A stretch of DNA of 64,000 nucleotides from an uncultured Flavihumibacter sp. (GCA_902168225.1 CABHOW010000164.1:1-64000), one strand, 5' to 3'. Counted from the first letter of the stretch, positions 15,804-24,387 are shown. Numbers and translations: made by a program. The notes: generated by a model from the sequence alone, not told the origin.

Positions 15804-16244
15804 TCAGTCATCTTTGCGGATTTCCCAACTTCCAGTACAAATATCTTCCAACCAATATTCGCCAATTGGTTCAATTTCCATTCTTAATTCCCATTGTCCA
15901 GCAAAAGTTTTTGTGTCTAGATGAAATTCTCCAGAATAAGCAACAATTGGATGCTGTTTGTTTTTGTCTTCTTTAGTATTCCCTATTTCGTCTAAGTAAT
16001 AAAGGTGTGAATACTGTTTGATAAAGCTTATAAGGTCTCCGTCTATATAACCAACTACTTGAGCGATTTCGTAATTAGCGCCAATACCTTCAAGGTCAAC
16101 AGACCTACCAGTAAATTGGCCGTTATTGAAACTATCAACAAAAAGTCTGAACTGAATTTTTTCACCAACTAAGTCCTCGCCGTACTCTGGCCCATAAGCA
16201 AAGTATCCTACCCATTGTCCAGTAAAATCTGTTAAGTTGTTCAT
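15804..16244 (-). CDS. Cassette protein of unknown function (146 aa)
   Basis: A soluble, acidic beta-rich protein: DFTGQWVGYFAYGPEYGEDL at the start, internal GEFHLDTKTFAGQWELRMEI, and a C-terminal GSWEIRKDD. The repeated G-x-W-x-G/x-W pattern suggests a small lipocalin- or streptavidin-like barrel, but I cannot assign a family. It shares a cassette with the upstream barstar-like gene; no clear attC lies in the 54 bp between them. Confidence 0.68.
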   Translation of the reverse strand: MNNLTDFTGQWVGYFAYGPEYGEDLVGEKIQFRLFVDSFNNGQFTGRSVDLEGIGANYEIAQVVGYIDGDLISFIKQYSHLYYLDEIGNTKEDKNKQHPIVAYSGEFHLDTKTFAGQWELRMEIEPIGEYWLEDICTGSWEIRKDD

Positions 16245-16298
16245 AATATGTAGTGTTTGAGGTGGTTACACTGAACGACTAAGGCTTATCGCTGTGCA

Positions 16299-16583
16299 TC
16301 AAGAGAGGTAAAGGTCTATATGGTCGTGTGTCTTAATAATCAAGATAATGTCGTCGAACAGATCTAGGTCCGCCCTACTCTTTTTCCAATTAACCCACTC
16401 AAGTTGTATGGGCTCTTCATATTCATGTCGGCCAAAGCCACCCCTAAGCAAGTCATTAAAGGCATTGAGATTACGGCCTATCTTCCAGTCAAGACCAAAA
16501 GTAAGTTTCACCTCCACCTCGTCGAAAAAACCGTTTAGGTCAGAGAAGTTGTTTCCGTCAATTACTAACTGCTGTTTCACCAT
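16299..16583 (-). CDS. Barstar-family ribonuclease inhibitor
   Basis: A 94-residue barstar-like protein. The family pattern is seen as LVIDGNNFSDLNGFFDEVE, then WKIGRNLNAFNDLLRGGFG, the conserved GRNLDA-type loop, and a C-terminal strand IILIIKTHD. Barstar proteins bind and mask barnase-type secreted RNases. No barnase-like toxin is encoded nearby, so this is an orphan immunity gene, perhaps protecting against toxins delivered by competitors. Confidence 0.85.
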   Translation of the reverse strand: MVKQQLVIDGNNFSDLNGFFDEVEVKLTFGLDWKIGRNLNAFNDLLRGGFGRHEYEEPIQLEWVNWKKSRADLDLFDDIILIIKTHDHIDLYLS

Positions 16584-16599
16584 AGGCTGTTACGGTATA

Positions 16600-16803
16600 G
16601 CGCACAACGTTTGAGCATTGAAGCAGTTGGGGAATGATTCCCGTCGCCCCTGGCTTACCGTTGCTGATAAATATACCAAAAGTTGAGAACATATTCTACT
16701 GCTGTTCAGAATTCTGTCAAGCTGAAACTAATGCTGGGATTTTTGCTAAAGATGAAAGACGCTATTCGTCGGCCCCAATTACTACAATGCAATGTTAGTG
16801 GCA
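16600..16803. repeat. attC-like site, family A
   Basis: Left core GCACAACGTTTGAGC, right core CAATGTTAGTGG; arms ATTGAAGCAGTTGGGG and CCCCAATTACTACAATG. Confidence 0.85.
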
Positions 16804-16816
16804 GGCTTTTAACCAC

Positions 16817-17599
16817 TTAAAATAATAGAGTGTTAATTTCGCCTAGTAGCGATAAGGTTTTTTCAAATCCAGTAATCGAAAGTGATATTTGTTTTTTATA
16901 ATAGTCTGGCAAACTCTCTCTTAAAGTTTGTAGTCTTTCAATTGAGTCTCTATCATGTATTGTTTTTAAGTGTCTTTGTATATATTCTGTGTTAGTTGTT
17001 TGATAATGAACAATCTGTTTTCTTTTTTGATTTAGTTCTTTGTATTCAGTCTCTTTAAAATCTTTTAGCCAGATATAGTTTGGGCTAGCTTGTAAGTCAG
17101 CAGGTATGAAATCAAGTGAATTAGAAAAATAAATATTTTTACTTTTAAATTTTTCTGGATAAAATGTCGCAATTAGATCTCCAATTCTATCCCAATAGTT
17201 GTAAGTCTTTTGACTGACTATATCGGCGAACATACTATAACGTTTTGTTTCTAAATTTTGATTATTGGGAAATATTTCTTTGCCATTAAAAATAACACTA
17301 TCCAATAAAGGATTATTTATAAAAGGTTTATACAAGTAAAGATGAGCGGTGAAATATATCATTTCGTCTGAGCAAGTAAATAAATCAGTTTGAAGTTCAT
17401 AATAAAGAGACCCTAAATTTCTTTTAGCACCATTTTTATGAGTCACTTCATGAAACCATTCTAAAATATTTTTCCCATTTAATTCATAAGAGAGATCTAT
17501 GCCACATAAAGAATTCAGATTCTCTTTTTTATAGATTTCCACTATTTCTTTTTGATAATTCCATATAACTGAAGATGTGTCCATATTTGTTGAGTTCAA
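16817..17599 (-). CDS. HEPN-like protein (Cthe_2314-type)
   Basis: A 260-residue helical protein. It carries YNYWDRIGDLIATFYP (134-148) and a basic helix with RKQIVHY (193-199), which fits the R-x4-H motif of HEPN ribonucleases. The overall pattern resembles the Cthe_2314-like HEPN group. HEPN proteins are typically RNA-cutting toxins or defence effectors. No partner antitoxin or nucleotidyltransferase shares the cassette. Assignment to HEPN rests on the motif and helical layout only. Confidence 0.55.
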   Translation of the reverse strand: MNSTNMDTSSVIWNYQKEIVEIYKKENLNSLCGIDLSYELNGKNILEWFHEVTHKNGAKRNLGSLYYELQTDLFTCSDEMIYFTAHLYLYKPFINNPLLDSVIFNGKEIFPNNQNLETKRYSMFADIVSQKTYNYWDRIGDLIATFYPEKFKSKNIYFSNSLDFIPADLQASPNYIWLKDFKETEYKELNQKRKQIVHYQTTNTEYIQRHLKTIHDRDSIERLQTLRESLPDYYKKQISLSITGFEKTLSLLGEINTLLF

Positions 17600-17608
17600 A
17601 AAAGCTTG

Positions 17609-17772
17609 CCACTAACGGCTCGGGCTTTGCGAAGGTGGGGGGATATGTTCTATCGCTGGCTTGGCCGTAACTTTTCGTTGGTACGGACAAATTACTGAAG
17701 TTGGGTCAGAAATCCAATAGCCGATGGGCCAAGTACAAATGCCCAACTTTTGCAAAGCCGATGCTAGCGGTA
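17609..17772. repeat. attC-like site, family C
   Basis: Left core CCACTAACGGC; right core GATGCTAGCGG, where GTT has mutated to GCT, which may disable cleavage. Arms GGGCTTTGCGAAGG and CCCAACTTTTGCAAAGCC. Confidence 0.75.
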
Positions 17773-17777
17773 GGCAG

Positions 17778-18242
17778 TTAGTATGATACACCCCAAGCCC
17801 GGTTACTACGGAGCGATTTCAATATGGAATAAGTAACTAATAAAATCGACAGTAAAGAGAGGAAATTCACCCATAATGGAAATTTCGCTAGTATCAAAAT
17901 GAGAATCGCAATGATAAGATAAAGAGCATAATATTTTGGTCTCGTTACAAAACTAAAATTAGCCTTAGCAGAGTAGAGACGTCCAACCGGTACTATAAAT
18001 GAATTATAAATCTCAAGATACTCCGTTATAGTTGAAGGCTCTATCTCTTCGAATGCATCAAGAAAGCTATTTAAATTATATAATACAAATTCTTTTTTGC
18101 TATTTGGGATAATCTTTTCGAAATGAGTAATGAAATTATCAATCGACTTTAGGTTTAAATATTTGTATTTGCTAGGACTAATACTATTTTTTATTTTTTC
18201 TAGTCTTATTTTAAGTTCAGAAATATTCTGTTCGATACTCAT
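17778..18242 (-). CDS. Small membrane protein of unknown function (154 aa)
   Basis: The N-terminal 100 residues are helical and charged (SELKIRLEKIKNSI, FEKIIPNSKKEFVLYNLNSF), followed by a two-pass membrane hairpin (about 105-145: YALYLIIAILILILAKFPLW and NFLSLLSILLVTYSIL). The N-terminal domain is probably cytoplasmic. No family recognised. Single-gene cassette. Confidence 0.68.
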   Translation of the reverse strand: MSIEQNISELKIRLEKIKNSISPSKYKYLNLKSIDNFITHFEKIIPNSKKEFVLYNLNSFLDAFEEIEPSTITEYLEIYNSFIVPVGRLYSAKANFSFVTRPKYYALYLIIAILILILAKFPLWVNFLSLLSILLVTYSILKSLRSNRAWGVSY

Positions 18243-18260
18243 GATGATTTTTAAAGCTTA

Positions 18261-18428
18261 CCGCTAACGGTCAGGGCTTTGCGAAGGTTGGACGGATATA
18301 TTCTATCGCCTGCTTGGCCACTGAAGACTCAATTAGCTAAAGCCAAATTACTGAAGCTAGGTCAGTATTCCAAAAGCTGATTGGCGATATTCGTCAGCCC
18401 AACTTTTGCCAAGCCGATGTTGGGCGCA
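18261..18428. repeat. attC-like site, family C
   Basis: Left core CGCTAACGGTCAGGGC, right core GATGTTGGGCGC; arms CTTTGCGAAGGTTGG and CCCAACTTTTGCCAAG. Very close to 21717-21884. Confidence 0.85.
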
Positions 18429-18429
18429 G

Positions 18430-19074
18430 TTATTCTTTTTTATCAACAACTTTAGAAAAGCTAAATTTACCGTCGTTTGAAATTTTGGCTGTTTTAAAGA
18501 GGACATTTCTTTTCATTTTACTTTCCTGTGGGCCTAAACTATCACATTGACAACTTCTAATTGAATCTGCTGAATAAATCGATAGGTCAGAATTTATTTT
18601 TATAATTTCAGTGCACGTATAGCAACAGTCAGAACCACACTGCCCAACACCTAAATAATCTTCGTTTATTTTCTTTCCATTCTTTGAGAATGTCACCAAA
18701 TAGGGAACGTAATTTTCAGCAGGTACTAGACAAATAACATTAAATGATTGAGATGTGTCAGGTAAAAGTCCATAAGCGAATACTTTGTCCAATGAAGTGT
18801 CTTTGTATTGTGTGTTTAAAAATAGAGTATCATTTCCGTACAATAATGGCAAGTTATCAAGGTTTTGTAATTGAGGTAGTGAAATAGTTAGTGGTAAGGA
18901 GAGTACTTGAAACTTGGATATGAATTTTCTGAAATCCGATAAATTGGAATTTTCAGTTTGGTAAGTATTAATTTTTGAACTATCAGATGGAACTGTATTA
19001 TGCTGATCATTATTGCAGCTAAATAATAATAGAAAACATAAGATAAAAAATAATCTATAATTCATACGGATCAT
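18430..19074 (-). CDS. Lipoprotein of unknown function (about 211-214 aa)
   Basis: The signal MNYRLFFILCFLLLFSC ends in a lipobox Cys, predicting a lipid-anchored protein (ATG at 19065, or 19074 three codons earlier). The mature part has a cysteine cluster GQCGSDCCYTCTE and a later CQC, which could bind metal or form disulfides. No family recognised. Single-gene cassette. Confidence 0.7.
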   Translation of the reverse strand: MIRMNYRLFFILCFLLLFSCNNDQHNTVPSDSSKINTYQTENSNLSDFRKFISKFQVLSLPLTISLPQLQNLDNLPLLYGNDTLFLNTQYKDTSLDKVFAYGLLPDTSQSFNVICLVPAENYVPYLVTFSKNGKKINEDYLGVGQCGSDCCYTCTEIIKINSDLSIYSADSIRSCQCDSLGPQESKMKRNVLFKTAKISNDGKFSFSKVVDKKE

Positions 19075-19082
19075 TTATAATT

Positions 19083-19285
19083 GCTCACAACGTTCCAGCA
19101 TTGAAGCAGTTGGGGAAAGATCTTCCGTCGCCCCGGCTTACTGTTGCTGAATGAAGTTACAAAAGTTCATGATATATTCTGCTGACGAATAGAATTCCCT
19201 CAAGCTGGAACTACTGCTGGGATTTTTGCTAAAGCTGAAAGACGCTATTCGTCAGCCCCAATTGCTGCAATGCAATGTTGTGCGC
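19083..19285. repeat. attC-like site, family A
   Basis: Left core CTCACAACGTTCCAGC, right core CAATGTTGTGCGC; arms ATTGAAGCAGTTGGGG and CCCCAATTGCTGCAATGC. Confidence 0.85.
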
Positions 19286-19291
19286 ATGCCT

Positions 19292-19798
19292 TTATAGTAA
19301 GACATGAACTAGTAATATAAGCCCGTATCCAAGGATGAGCGAAAGAGCTATTTGAATATAGTTTAAACTCTCTTTTTTAGGTATGTTAACTACAATAACT
19401 TTTGTTCCTGCAACTCTGTCGCCGATTCTCCTAGTTGGGTTTACCAGAGTGACTATGACCTCAATTGGCCATAAAATGCAAAAAATATTTCGAACAAAGC
19501 ACTGTAATGGGGATGCAACATTTTCGGTCTTTATATCTATTATTTGAAGTTTAAGAAGTCTCTTCGCAATACTTTGTCCATTGATACAGTCTTTGTTGAA
19601 ATACAGAGCAAAACCAATCAGCTCAATGTACGTAGAAGCTGTCAATTCGGTTAGATTCTGAAATGAAGAAGTAGAAAAAGTTGAAATCATAAAAGGGATA
19701 GCGAATGCAGTCGCAATCATACACATTATGAAATGGTCAGCAAGCATTGATGTAAGTCTTTTTTTTGGTGTAAGATTATTGCTTTGTATTATTTCCAT
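19292..19798 (-). CDS. RDD-family membrane protein
   Basis: A 168-residue RDD protein with three to four membrane segments. Family marks are the early R of KKRLTSMLADHFIMCM, the GQSIAKRLLKLQIID loop and RRIGDRVAGTKVI near the last third. RDD proteins are membrane proteins, some implicated in ion or small-molecule transport; no substrate can be given. The ATG at 19798 is preferred over the attC-encoded extension to 19906. Confidence 0.83.
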   Translation of the reverse strand: MEIIQSNNLTPKKRLTSMLADHFIMCMIATAFAIPFMISTFSTSSFQNLTELTASTYIELIGFALYFNKDCINGQSIAKRLLKLQIIDIKTENVASPLQCFVRNIFCILWPIEVIVTLVNPTRRIGDRVAGTKVIVVNIPKKESLNYIQIALSLILGYGLILLVHVLL

Positions 19799-19818
19799 AG
19801 GGTAGTCTGTATAAGGTT

Positions 19819-19987
19819 GCGCACAACGTTCCCGCACAGGCGAAGGTTGGGGGGATATGTTCCTGTCGCTTGCTTGGCCACTAAAGCCTCGATTAGCTAA
19901 AGCCAAATTACTGAAGCTTGGTCAGAAATCCAACTGTTGATGGGCCAAGTACATTAGCCCATCTTTTGCTTGTGCAATGTTGGCTGC
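19819..19987. repeat. attC-like site, family C
   Basis: Left core GCACAACG, right core CAATGTTGGCTGC; arms GCACAGGCGAAGGTTGGG and CCCATCTTTTGCTTGTGC. Confidence 0.83.
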
Positions 19988-19994
19988 AGCCTTT

Positions 19995-20381
19995 TTACTT
20001 TAGGCGTTTAAAATATATTGTTGGTCTACCCTCCATAGATAATACTAAGACTGTTGGATTTAATACGTCAATTCGTGCGGTGTCGCTTCCCATAACCAAA
20101 TGCAGATTATCTTTCAAAAGTTTATAGGGCACTACTGAATTATTTTCTTTTATGCCATTTGGTTGGTTTGACATCATTTTATTATCAATTCTAAAAGTAA
20201 TTACCATCCCTTTGTTTGCTTTGTCCGCATCTGATATGAATTTATAAGCAGCGACAGTGTTGTCGTGGGCCATAAATTTCTGAAAAGCCCAGCGACCCAA
20301 AAGCATATCATTTTTAGATTGTGCATTTAGAGATGATCCAAAAACAATGGGTAGAAAAACTAAAAAATCAAAGCGTGCCAT
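19995..20381 (-). CDS. Small secreted cassette protein of unknown function (128 aa)
   Basis: A signal peptide (MARFDFLVFLPIVFGSSLNAQ) is followed by a beta-rich domain starting MLLGRWAFQKFMAHDNT and ending PTVLVLSMEGRPTIYFKRL. The GRW start and small size suggest a lipocalin-like domain seen in many Bacteroidota secreted proteins, but this is only a resemblance. The ATG at 20381 is preferred to that at 20411, whose first codons run into the attC. Compare 33793-34206, which has a similar layout. Confidence 0.65.
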   Translation of the reverse strand: MARFDFLVFLPIVFGSSLNAQSKNDMLLGRWAFQKFMAHDNTVAAYKFISDADKANKGMVITFRIDNKMMSNQPNGIKENNSVVPYKLLKDNLHLVMGSDTARIDVLNPTVLVLSMEGRPTIYFKRLK

Positions 20382-20404
20382 GCGTTTAGGGTTTAGTAAG
20401 GTTG

Positions 20405-20538
20405 CAGCCAACGGCTCGGGCTTTGCGTTGTTGCGGTATTTGAAATTATGTTATTAAATTAATTGTTTAGCTCAGTAAAGATAAAATGTTTATTGCTTTT
20501 TCCGTCGAACCGCAATAACGCAAATGCTCTGTTAGCGG
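20405..20538. repeat. attC-like site, family B
   Basis: Left core GCCAACGGC, right core CTCTGTTAGCGGC; arms GCTTTGCGTTGTTGCGGT and ACCGCAATAACGCAAATGC. Conserved middle TAGCTCAGTAAAGATAAAAT. Confidence 0.85.
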
Positions 20539-21695
20539 CTACTCTTCGTCTGACAATATTCTGATAGAGCTTTGGTTATCATTTTTGATTTGTCGCCTAA
20601 GAATACAGCCTTTCGTAAATCGTTACAGATTTTTTCCTGCTCGTCATATGGTATTGGAACTTTATCCTTTGATGCGAGAACTGTCACCTCGCTATTTTTT
20701 GATATTGTCCTACTATTTGCAAATTGGTATTTTCTTATTCTTGCAAATGCTCTGTTTGATAATGCATACGACATAAACGGCTCAAACTGTAATGCTTTGT
20801 CAAAATCTGCAATGGCTTCGTCAAATTGAAAATTATTTAGCTTGACAGTCCCTCTTGAAAAATATGCTTCTGCATATGTGCTGTCAAGTTCAATGGCTTT
20901 GGAATAGTTTTTAATTGCACTTTTATAATCTTCTTCTTTGTTGCTTGCATGTCCTTTGCTCATCGCTTGATATATCTTTTCAAGTCGTTTATCAGGAGTT
21001 GTCTTTCCATTTTTTGTTATTTCAACAGCAAGAATTTTCCCTGTCGAATAATAAACAGTAGTTTCTCCGTCCATTACTCCATTTACAAAATTGCTTCTCT
21101 GTTTTAATTGTCCGTTGGGGAAATACATATCCCAAATTCCATTTTCTTTCCCGTTTACAAATTCTCCTTTTTGTTGCAAAGAACCATCTTCATAATATTC
21201 AATTTCAAAGCCATTTTCAATTCCATCCTTGTATTCTCTTTCAACAGATACTTTGCCATTTTGATAATACATTGTTCGGTGCCCGTTTACTTTCCCATTT
21301 AAGAATACTCCATCGCCTTGTTTTCTTCCACTGTAGTAATAGTCAATGAACCGTCCGCTATAAGGCATTCCATGAAAAAGAAAAACACCATTTTTTCTTT
21401 CCATTTGTTTTGAAGAAGGAATTTGTTTTAGGCTGTCTGGTCTATTGCGATATTCTTTTGTAAAAATAAATGTCACCCCATCAAATCTTCCATAGCCCAG
21501 ACGATTTAAAGTGTCTTTATTTTTGATAACAGTAATGTCAGCAATATCGGTTTGCAATATTTCATTTCCTTCTTCTGGGTCATCAATAACTGGGATTGAG
21601 TCAACCACAAACATTATTTTGTCATTTGAATTTTGTCCAAATGAAATATTGTGTATGAAAAAGAATCCTGCGAAAAGTAAAATTATTTTATTCAT
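20532..21695 (-). CDS. Secreted MORN/YwqK-repeat and TPR protein
   Basis: A 387-residue exported protein (signal about 1-20, ending SFG). An N-terminal segment (about 30-85) is followed by about five MORN/YwqK-type repeats (about 105-230), for example NGKVNGHRTMYYQNGKVS and NGKENGIWDMYFPNGQLK. Two to three tetratricopeptide repeats (about 250-325) include YKSAIKNYSKAIELDSTYAE. Both repeat types make protein or membrane contacts; a specific role is unknown. The stop (CGC TAA) is supplied by the adjacent attC core. It is one of the larger cassettes. Confidence 0.85.
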   Translation of the reverse strand: MNKIILLFAGFFFIHNISFGQNSNDKIMFVVDSIPVIDDPEEGNEILQTDIADITVIKNKDTLNRLGYGRFDGVTFIFTKEYRNRPDSLKQIPSSKQMERKNGVFLFHGMPYSGRFIDYYYSGRKQGDGVFLNGKVNGHRTMYYQNGKVSVEREYKDGIENGFEIEYYEDGSLQQKGEFVNGKENGIWDMYFPNGQLKQRSNFVNGVMDGETTVYYSTGKILAVEITKNGKTTPDKRLEKIYQAMSKGHASNKEEDYKSAIKNYSKAIELDSTYAEAYFSRGTVKLNNFQFDEAIADFDKALQFEPFMSYALSNRAFARIRKYQFANSRTISKNSEVTVLASKDKVPIPYDEQEKICNDLRKAVFLGDKSKMITKALSEYCQTKSSR

Positions 21696-21716
21696 AGTAG
21701 TGTGTCAAACAGAGTT

Positions 21717-21884
21717 GCAGCTAACGGTCAGGGCTTTGCGAAGGTTGGACGGATATATTCTGTCGCCTGCTTGGCCACTAAAGACTCGATTAACTAAAGC
21801 CAAATTACTGAAGCTTGGTCAGAATTCCTAAAGGCGATGGGCGATATTCGTCCGCCCAACTTTTGCAAATCTGTTGTTAGTGGC
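21717..21884. repeat. attC-like site, family C
   Basis: Left core GCTAACGGTCAGGGC, right core CTGTTGTTAGTGG; arms CTTTGCGAAGGTTGG and CCCAACTTTTGCAAA. Confidence 0.85.
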
Positions 21885-22410
21885 AGTACTTAGAGACTTG
21901 AACATAAAATGCTTTTAAATCCTGAAGATAATCAGTTTTAGTTCGCATGATTGTAGAATTAAGAGATTGTGTTACACATTTCTTGGAATTCCCCTCACAA
22001 GTCAGCATGAACTCGCCTGCAATTAATTGCGCCCATGAATCTGTTACAGATTTAGAATCTTGTAATTCTCCAGATTTTAGAAAAGCTATGAAATCATTAG
22101 AATTTCTTTCGAGAAATGATTTTAGTGATTCACCAATAGCTTCAGCGAGGGCTCCATCAGTTTTTTTACTAAGTCGTGCTGTTAAATACAGGTAGAATGG
22201 ACGCGTTTTGAAATTTTTTGTTCTAAGGCTGTCTAAAATTGAAAGTGTTTTTTGATCGTCTGTAGCTTTGAATTTCCCCAAGTAAAAATCTTTAGCACCC
22301 TTTGAAACTTGTGGAAGATTTAAATAACTATCAGTTTTATTAAGATTTTGACCGACGATACACACAAAGGGTGTTAAAAGAAAAAGTAGAGAGAGAATAG
22401 TATTTCGCAT
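21877..22410 (-). CDS. Secreted cassette protein of unknown function (177 aa)
   Basis: A signal peptide (MRNTILSLLFLLTPFVCIVG) precedes a helical domain with KGAKDFYLGKFKATDD and two pairs of cysteines near the end (LTCEGNSKKC). No family recognised. The last codons (TGC CAC TAA) are read from the attC right core, so cassette insertion fixed the C-terminus. Single-gene cassette. Confidence 0.68.
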   Translation of the reverse strand: MRNTILSLLFLLTPFVCIVGQNLNKTDSYLNLPQVSKGAKDFYLGKFKATDDQKTLSILDSLRTKNFKTRPFYLYLTARLSKKTDGALAEAIGESLKSFLERNSNDFIAFLKSGELQDSKSVTDSWAQLIAGEFMLTCEGNSKKCVTQSLNSTIMRTKTDYLQDLKAFYVQVSKYCH

Positions 22411-22427
22411 AAGTGAAGATTAGAAAA

Positions 22428-22635
22428 TTGCCACTAACGTTAGAGCATTGAGGCAGTTGGGAAAAGATCTTCCGTCACCCTTGGCTTACCGTTGCCGACT
22501 AAATATACCAAAAGTTGAGAACATATTCTGCTGATGATTAGAATTCCGTCAAGCTGGAACTGATGCCGGGATTTTTGCTGAAGCTGAATGACGCTATTCG
22601 TCAGCCCCAATTGCTACAATGCTTTGTTAGCTGCC
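22428..22635. repeat. attC-like site, family A
   Basis: Left core CCACTAACGTTAGAGC, right core GCTTTGTTAGCTGCC; arms ATTGAGGCAGTTGGG and CCCCAATTGCTACAATGC. Confidence 0.85.
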
Positions 22636-22636
22636 G

Positions 22637-23260
22637 TTAATATTGATAAACGACCTTCCCTTGTTCGATAATATTTCCAGTGTTTGCGTCAATGTCTAAA
22701 TACAAACAGCCATCACAATCATTTTTACATTCCCAAAAAAATTTGTCTACTGAACAGTTTAAAATAGGGTCTAAGTCTTTTCTTTTCATTCCATTCTTCA
22801 CAGCAATCTCTATCGCATTGGTTCTTGTAATAGTCAATTTTTTATCTATAAATTGTCTAAATGCAGTCAAGTGAAAATTACGATAGTCGATAACTTTTAA
22901 GCTGGAATCAAAGTCAGCCCGAAACAAACTAAGTGTATCACCTTTGTGCAGAAAATCATAGAAAATTTGGTAGCTATTTGGCATTTGTGTTAAAGTGTCC
23001 TTTACACTTAGAACAACATTGCCGTATTCAAATCCTGTTGCTCGTATGTCAAAACTAAAGTAAGCGTAAAACTCCTTATCAGTAACCTTTGTCCTTAATA
23101 ATTGCAGTGTCAAATGTAAACAACTGTCAAAATTTGATTGTAACTGCTTGTTTGCAGTTCGAAGTTTAATTGAAGTTGTCGCATGTTTTTGTTGTCCATC
23201 AGTCGAACAGCCAACTAAACAAAGCGTTATTAAGAATGAAAAAAGTAAATGTAGTTTCAA
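22637..23260 (-). CDS. Lipoprotein of unknown function (207 aa)
   Basis: The signal MKLHLLFSFLITLCLVGC ends at a lipobox Cys. The mature region includes FWECKNDCDGCLYLDIDANT followed by GNIIEQGKVVY, like the PepSY-type end of small periplasmic lipoproteins where a strand pair follows D-x-N-T-G. Cys clustering suggests disulfides. No function can be named. Single-gene cassette. Confidence 0.68.
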   Translation of the reverse strand: MKLHLLFSFLITLCLVGCSTDGQQKHATTSIKLRTANKQLQSNFDSCLHLTLQLLRTKVTDKEFYAYFSFDIRATGFEYGNVVLSVKDTLTQMPNSYQIFYDFLHKGDTLSLFRADFDSSLKVIDYRNFHLTAFRQFIDKKLTITRTNAIEIAVKNGMKRKDLDPILNCSVDKFFWECKNDCDGCLYLDIDANTGNIIEQGKVVYQY

Positions 23261-23303
23261 TGTCCTTTTGTAAGTGAGATGCTTAATTAGAGTATTTCCA
23301 TAA

Positions 23304-23490
23304 TGGCAGCTAACGTTGAAGCATTAGCGAAGGTTGGCGGAAGAGTTCCTGTCGCTGGCTTGTCCGTCCCGCTATGGCGGTACTAAAGCCAAATTACTGA
23401 AGTTTGGTCATCCCGCCAAGGCGGGACAATAGCTGATGGGCCATTGCAGGTAGCTCAACTCAACTTGCGTAAAGCCTTTTGTTATGGGCT
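23304..23490. repeat. attC-like site, family C
   Basis: Left core GCTAACGTTGAAGC, right core TTTTGTTATGGGC. GCGAAGGTTGGCGG arm, then two internal palindromes: CCCGCTATGGCGG and CCCGCCAAGGCGGG. Confidence 0.8.
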
Positions 23491-23497
23491 GTGTAAG

Positions 23498-23833
23498 TTA
23501 GCCTTGAAGTTTTATTAACTGCTCAATCATTTTAGGAAGAAATGTCTCCTTTATTACCCAAACAATAGAATAATCTATTCCGAAATAGTCGTGAACTATT
23601 CTGTTTCTAAAGCCTCGTATTTTATGCCAGTCAATGTCTGAGTGTGTCTCCTTAAAATCATCGGGTAATCTGTTCGCTGCTTCTCCTATAATTTCGAAAT
23701 TTCTGATTACAGCATCTACTGTTTTTGAGTCAGCTGAAAATTGCTCCAAAGTGAAGCCAACTGTATAATCAAGTATTTTTTGTCCACTATCAAGGATATC
23801 GTCAATTAGCAGGTCTGTGGATCTTTTAGACAT
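23498..23833 (-). CDS. hepT: HepT-type HEPN toxin (DUF86)
   Basis: A 111-residue DUF86/HEPN ribonuclease toxin with the R-x4-H-x-Y motif RNRIVHDY (R76, H81, Y83). In characterised pairs, the partner MntA adds AMP to the Tyr and silences the RNase. The ATG at 23833 starts the conserved MSKRSTDLLIDDILDS helix; the longer frame to 23941 merely overlaps the partner gene. Overlaps mntA by 8 bp. Confidence 0.92.
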   Translation of the reverse strand: MSKRSTDLLIDDILDSGQKILDYTVGFTLEQFSADSKTVDAVIRNFEIIGEAANRLPDDFKETHSDIDWHKIRGFRNRIVHDYFGIDYSIVWVIKETFLPKMIEQLIKLQG

Positions 23834-24119
23834 AAATGATATCTGATTCGATGGCTTGATAATATTTCTGCTTGATTCCGTTTCTAGAAACAAGATCGAT
23901 TTTTCTTTTAAACTTCTGTTCAAGATAATCAGCCAAATCAATAAATTCTATTCCGATAGGCTTTGAAAAATCTACAATAATATCAATGTCGCTTGATGTT
24001 GGTGAAAAATCCTTATGCACAACTGATCCAAAAAGACCAATCGAGCTGATAGAATACTTTTCTATTAGCTCTGGTTTAAGTCTAATCAATAAATTTTTTA
24101 TGGATTCTAACTGTGTCAT
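23826..24119 (-). CDS. mntA: MntA-type minimal nucleotidyltransferase antitoxin
   Basis: A 97-residue MNT-fold nucleotidyltransferase with LFGSVVHKDFSPTSSDIDII: the GS pair (31-32) and the D-x-D metal ligands (44, 46), with a third acid in KRKIDLVS. It should AMPylate HepT at its Tyr and act as antitoxin. It is first in the two-gene operon, overlapping hepT by 8 bp. Both genes form one cassette. Confidence 0.92.
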   Translation of the reverse strand: MTQLESIKNLLIRLKPELIEKYSISSIGLFGSVVHKDFSPTSSDIDIIVDFSKPIGIEFIDLADYLEQKFKRKIDLVSRNGIKQKYYQAIESDIIYV

Positions 24120-24150
24120 ACTTCAAAGATACGAAACCTAATAATACATA

Positions 24151-24352
24151 GCCTATAACGGCTCGGTATTTATGCAGGCAGGGCAATAGAGCCGAGTCAG
24201 CCGATAACCGAAGCTGAGTAAAGATACAAAGATGAATTTATTACTAATGTTCAATAGCGTTTCGTCGCGATGGGACTGAAGCTGAATAGCGATACTAAAG
24301 CCAAAGTGCGTAATGTCAGCCCTGATTGCATAAATACTTTTGTTGTGCGTTC
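24151..24352. repeat. attC-like site, family E-like
   Basis: Left core CCTATAACGGCTCG, right core CTTTTGTTGTGCG; arms GTATTTATGCAGGCAGGGC and GCCCTGATTGCATAAATAC pair almost perfectly. Confidence 0.8.
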
Positions 24353-24387
24353 GTGCTTCTTATCAACGTTTGTTTTGTTTATAATTT

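Noticed and set aside
16245-16298. A degenerate attC between the 15804 and 16299 genes (CTGAACGACTAAGGC)
   Set aside because: Only a weak left core is visible and no paired right arm, so it was not listed.
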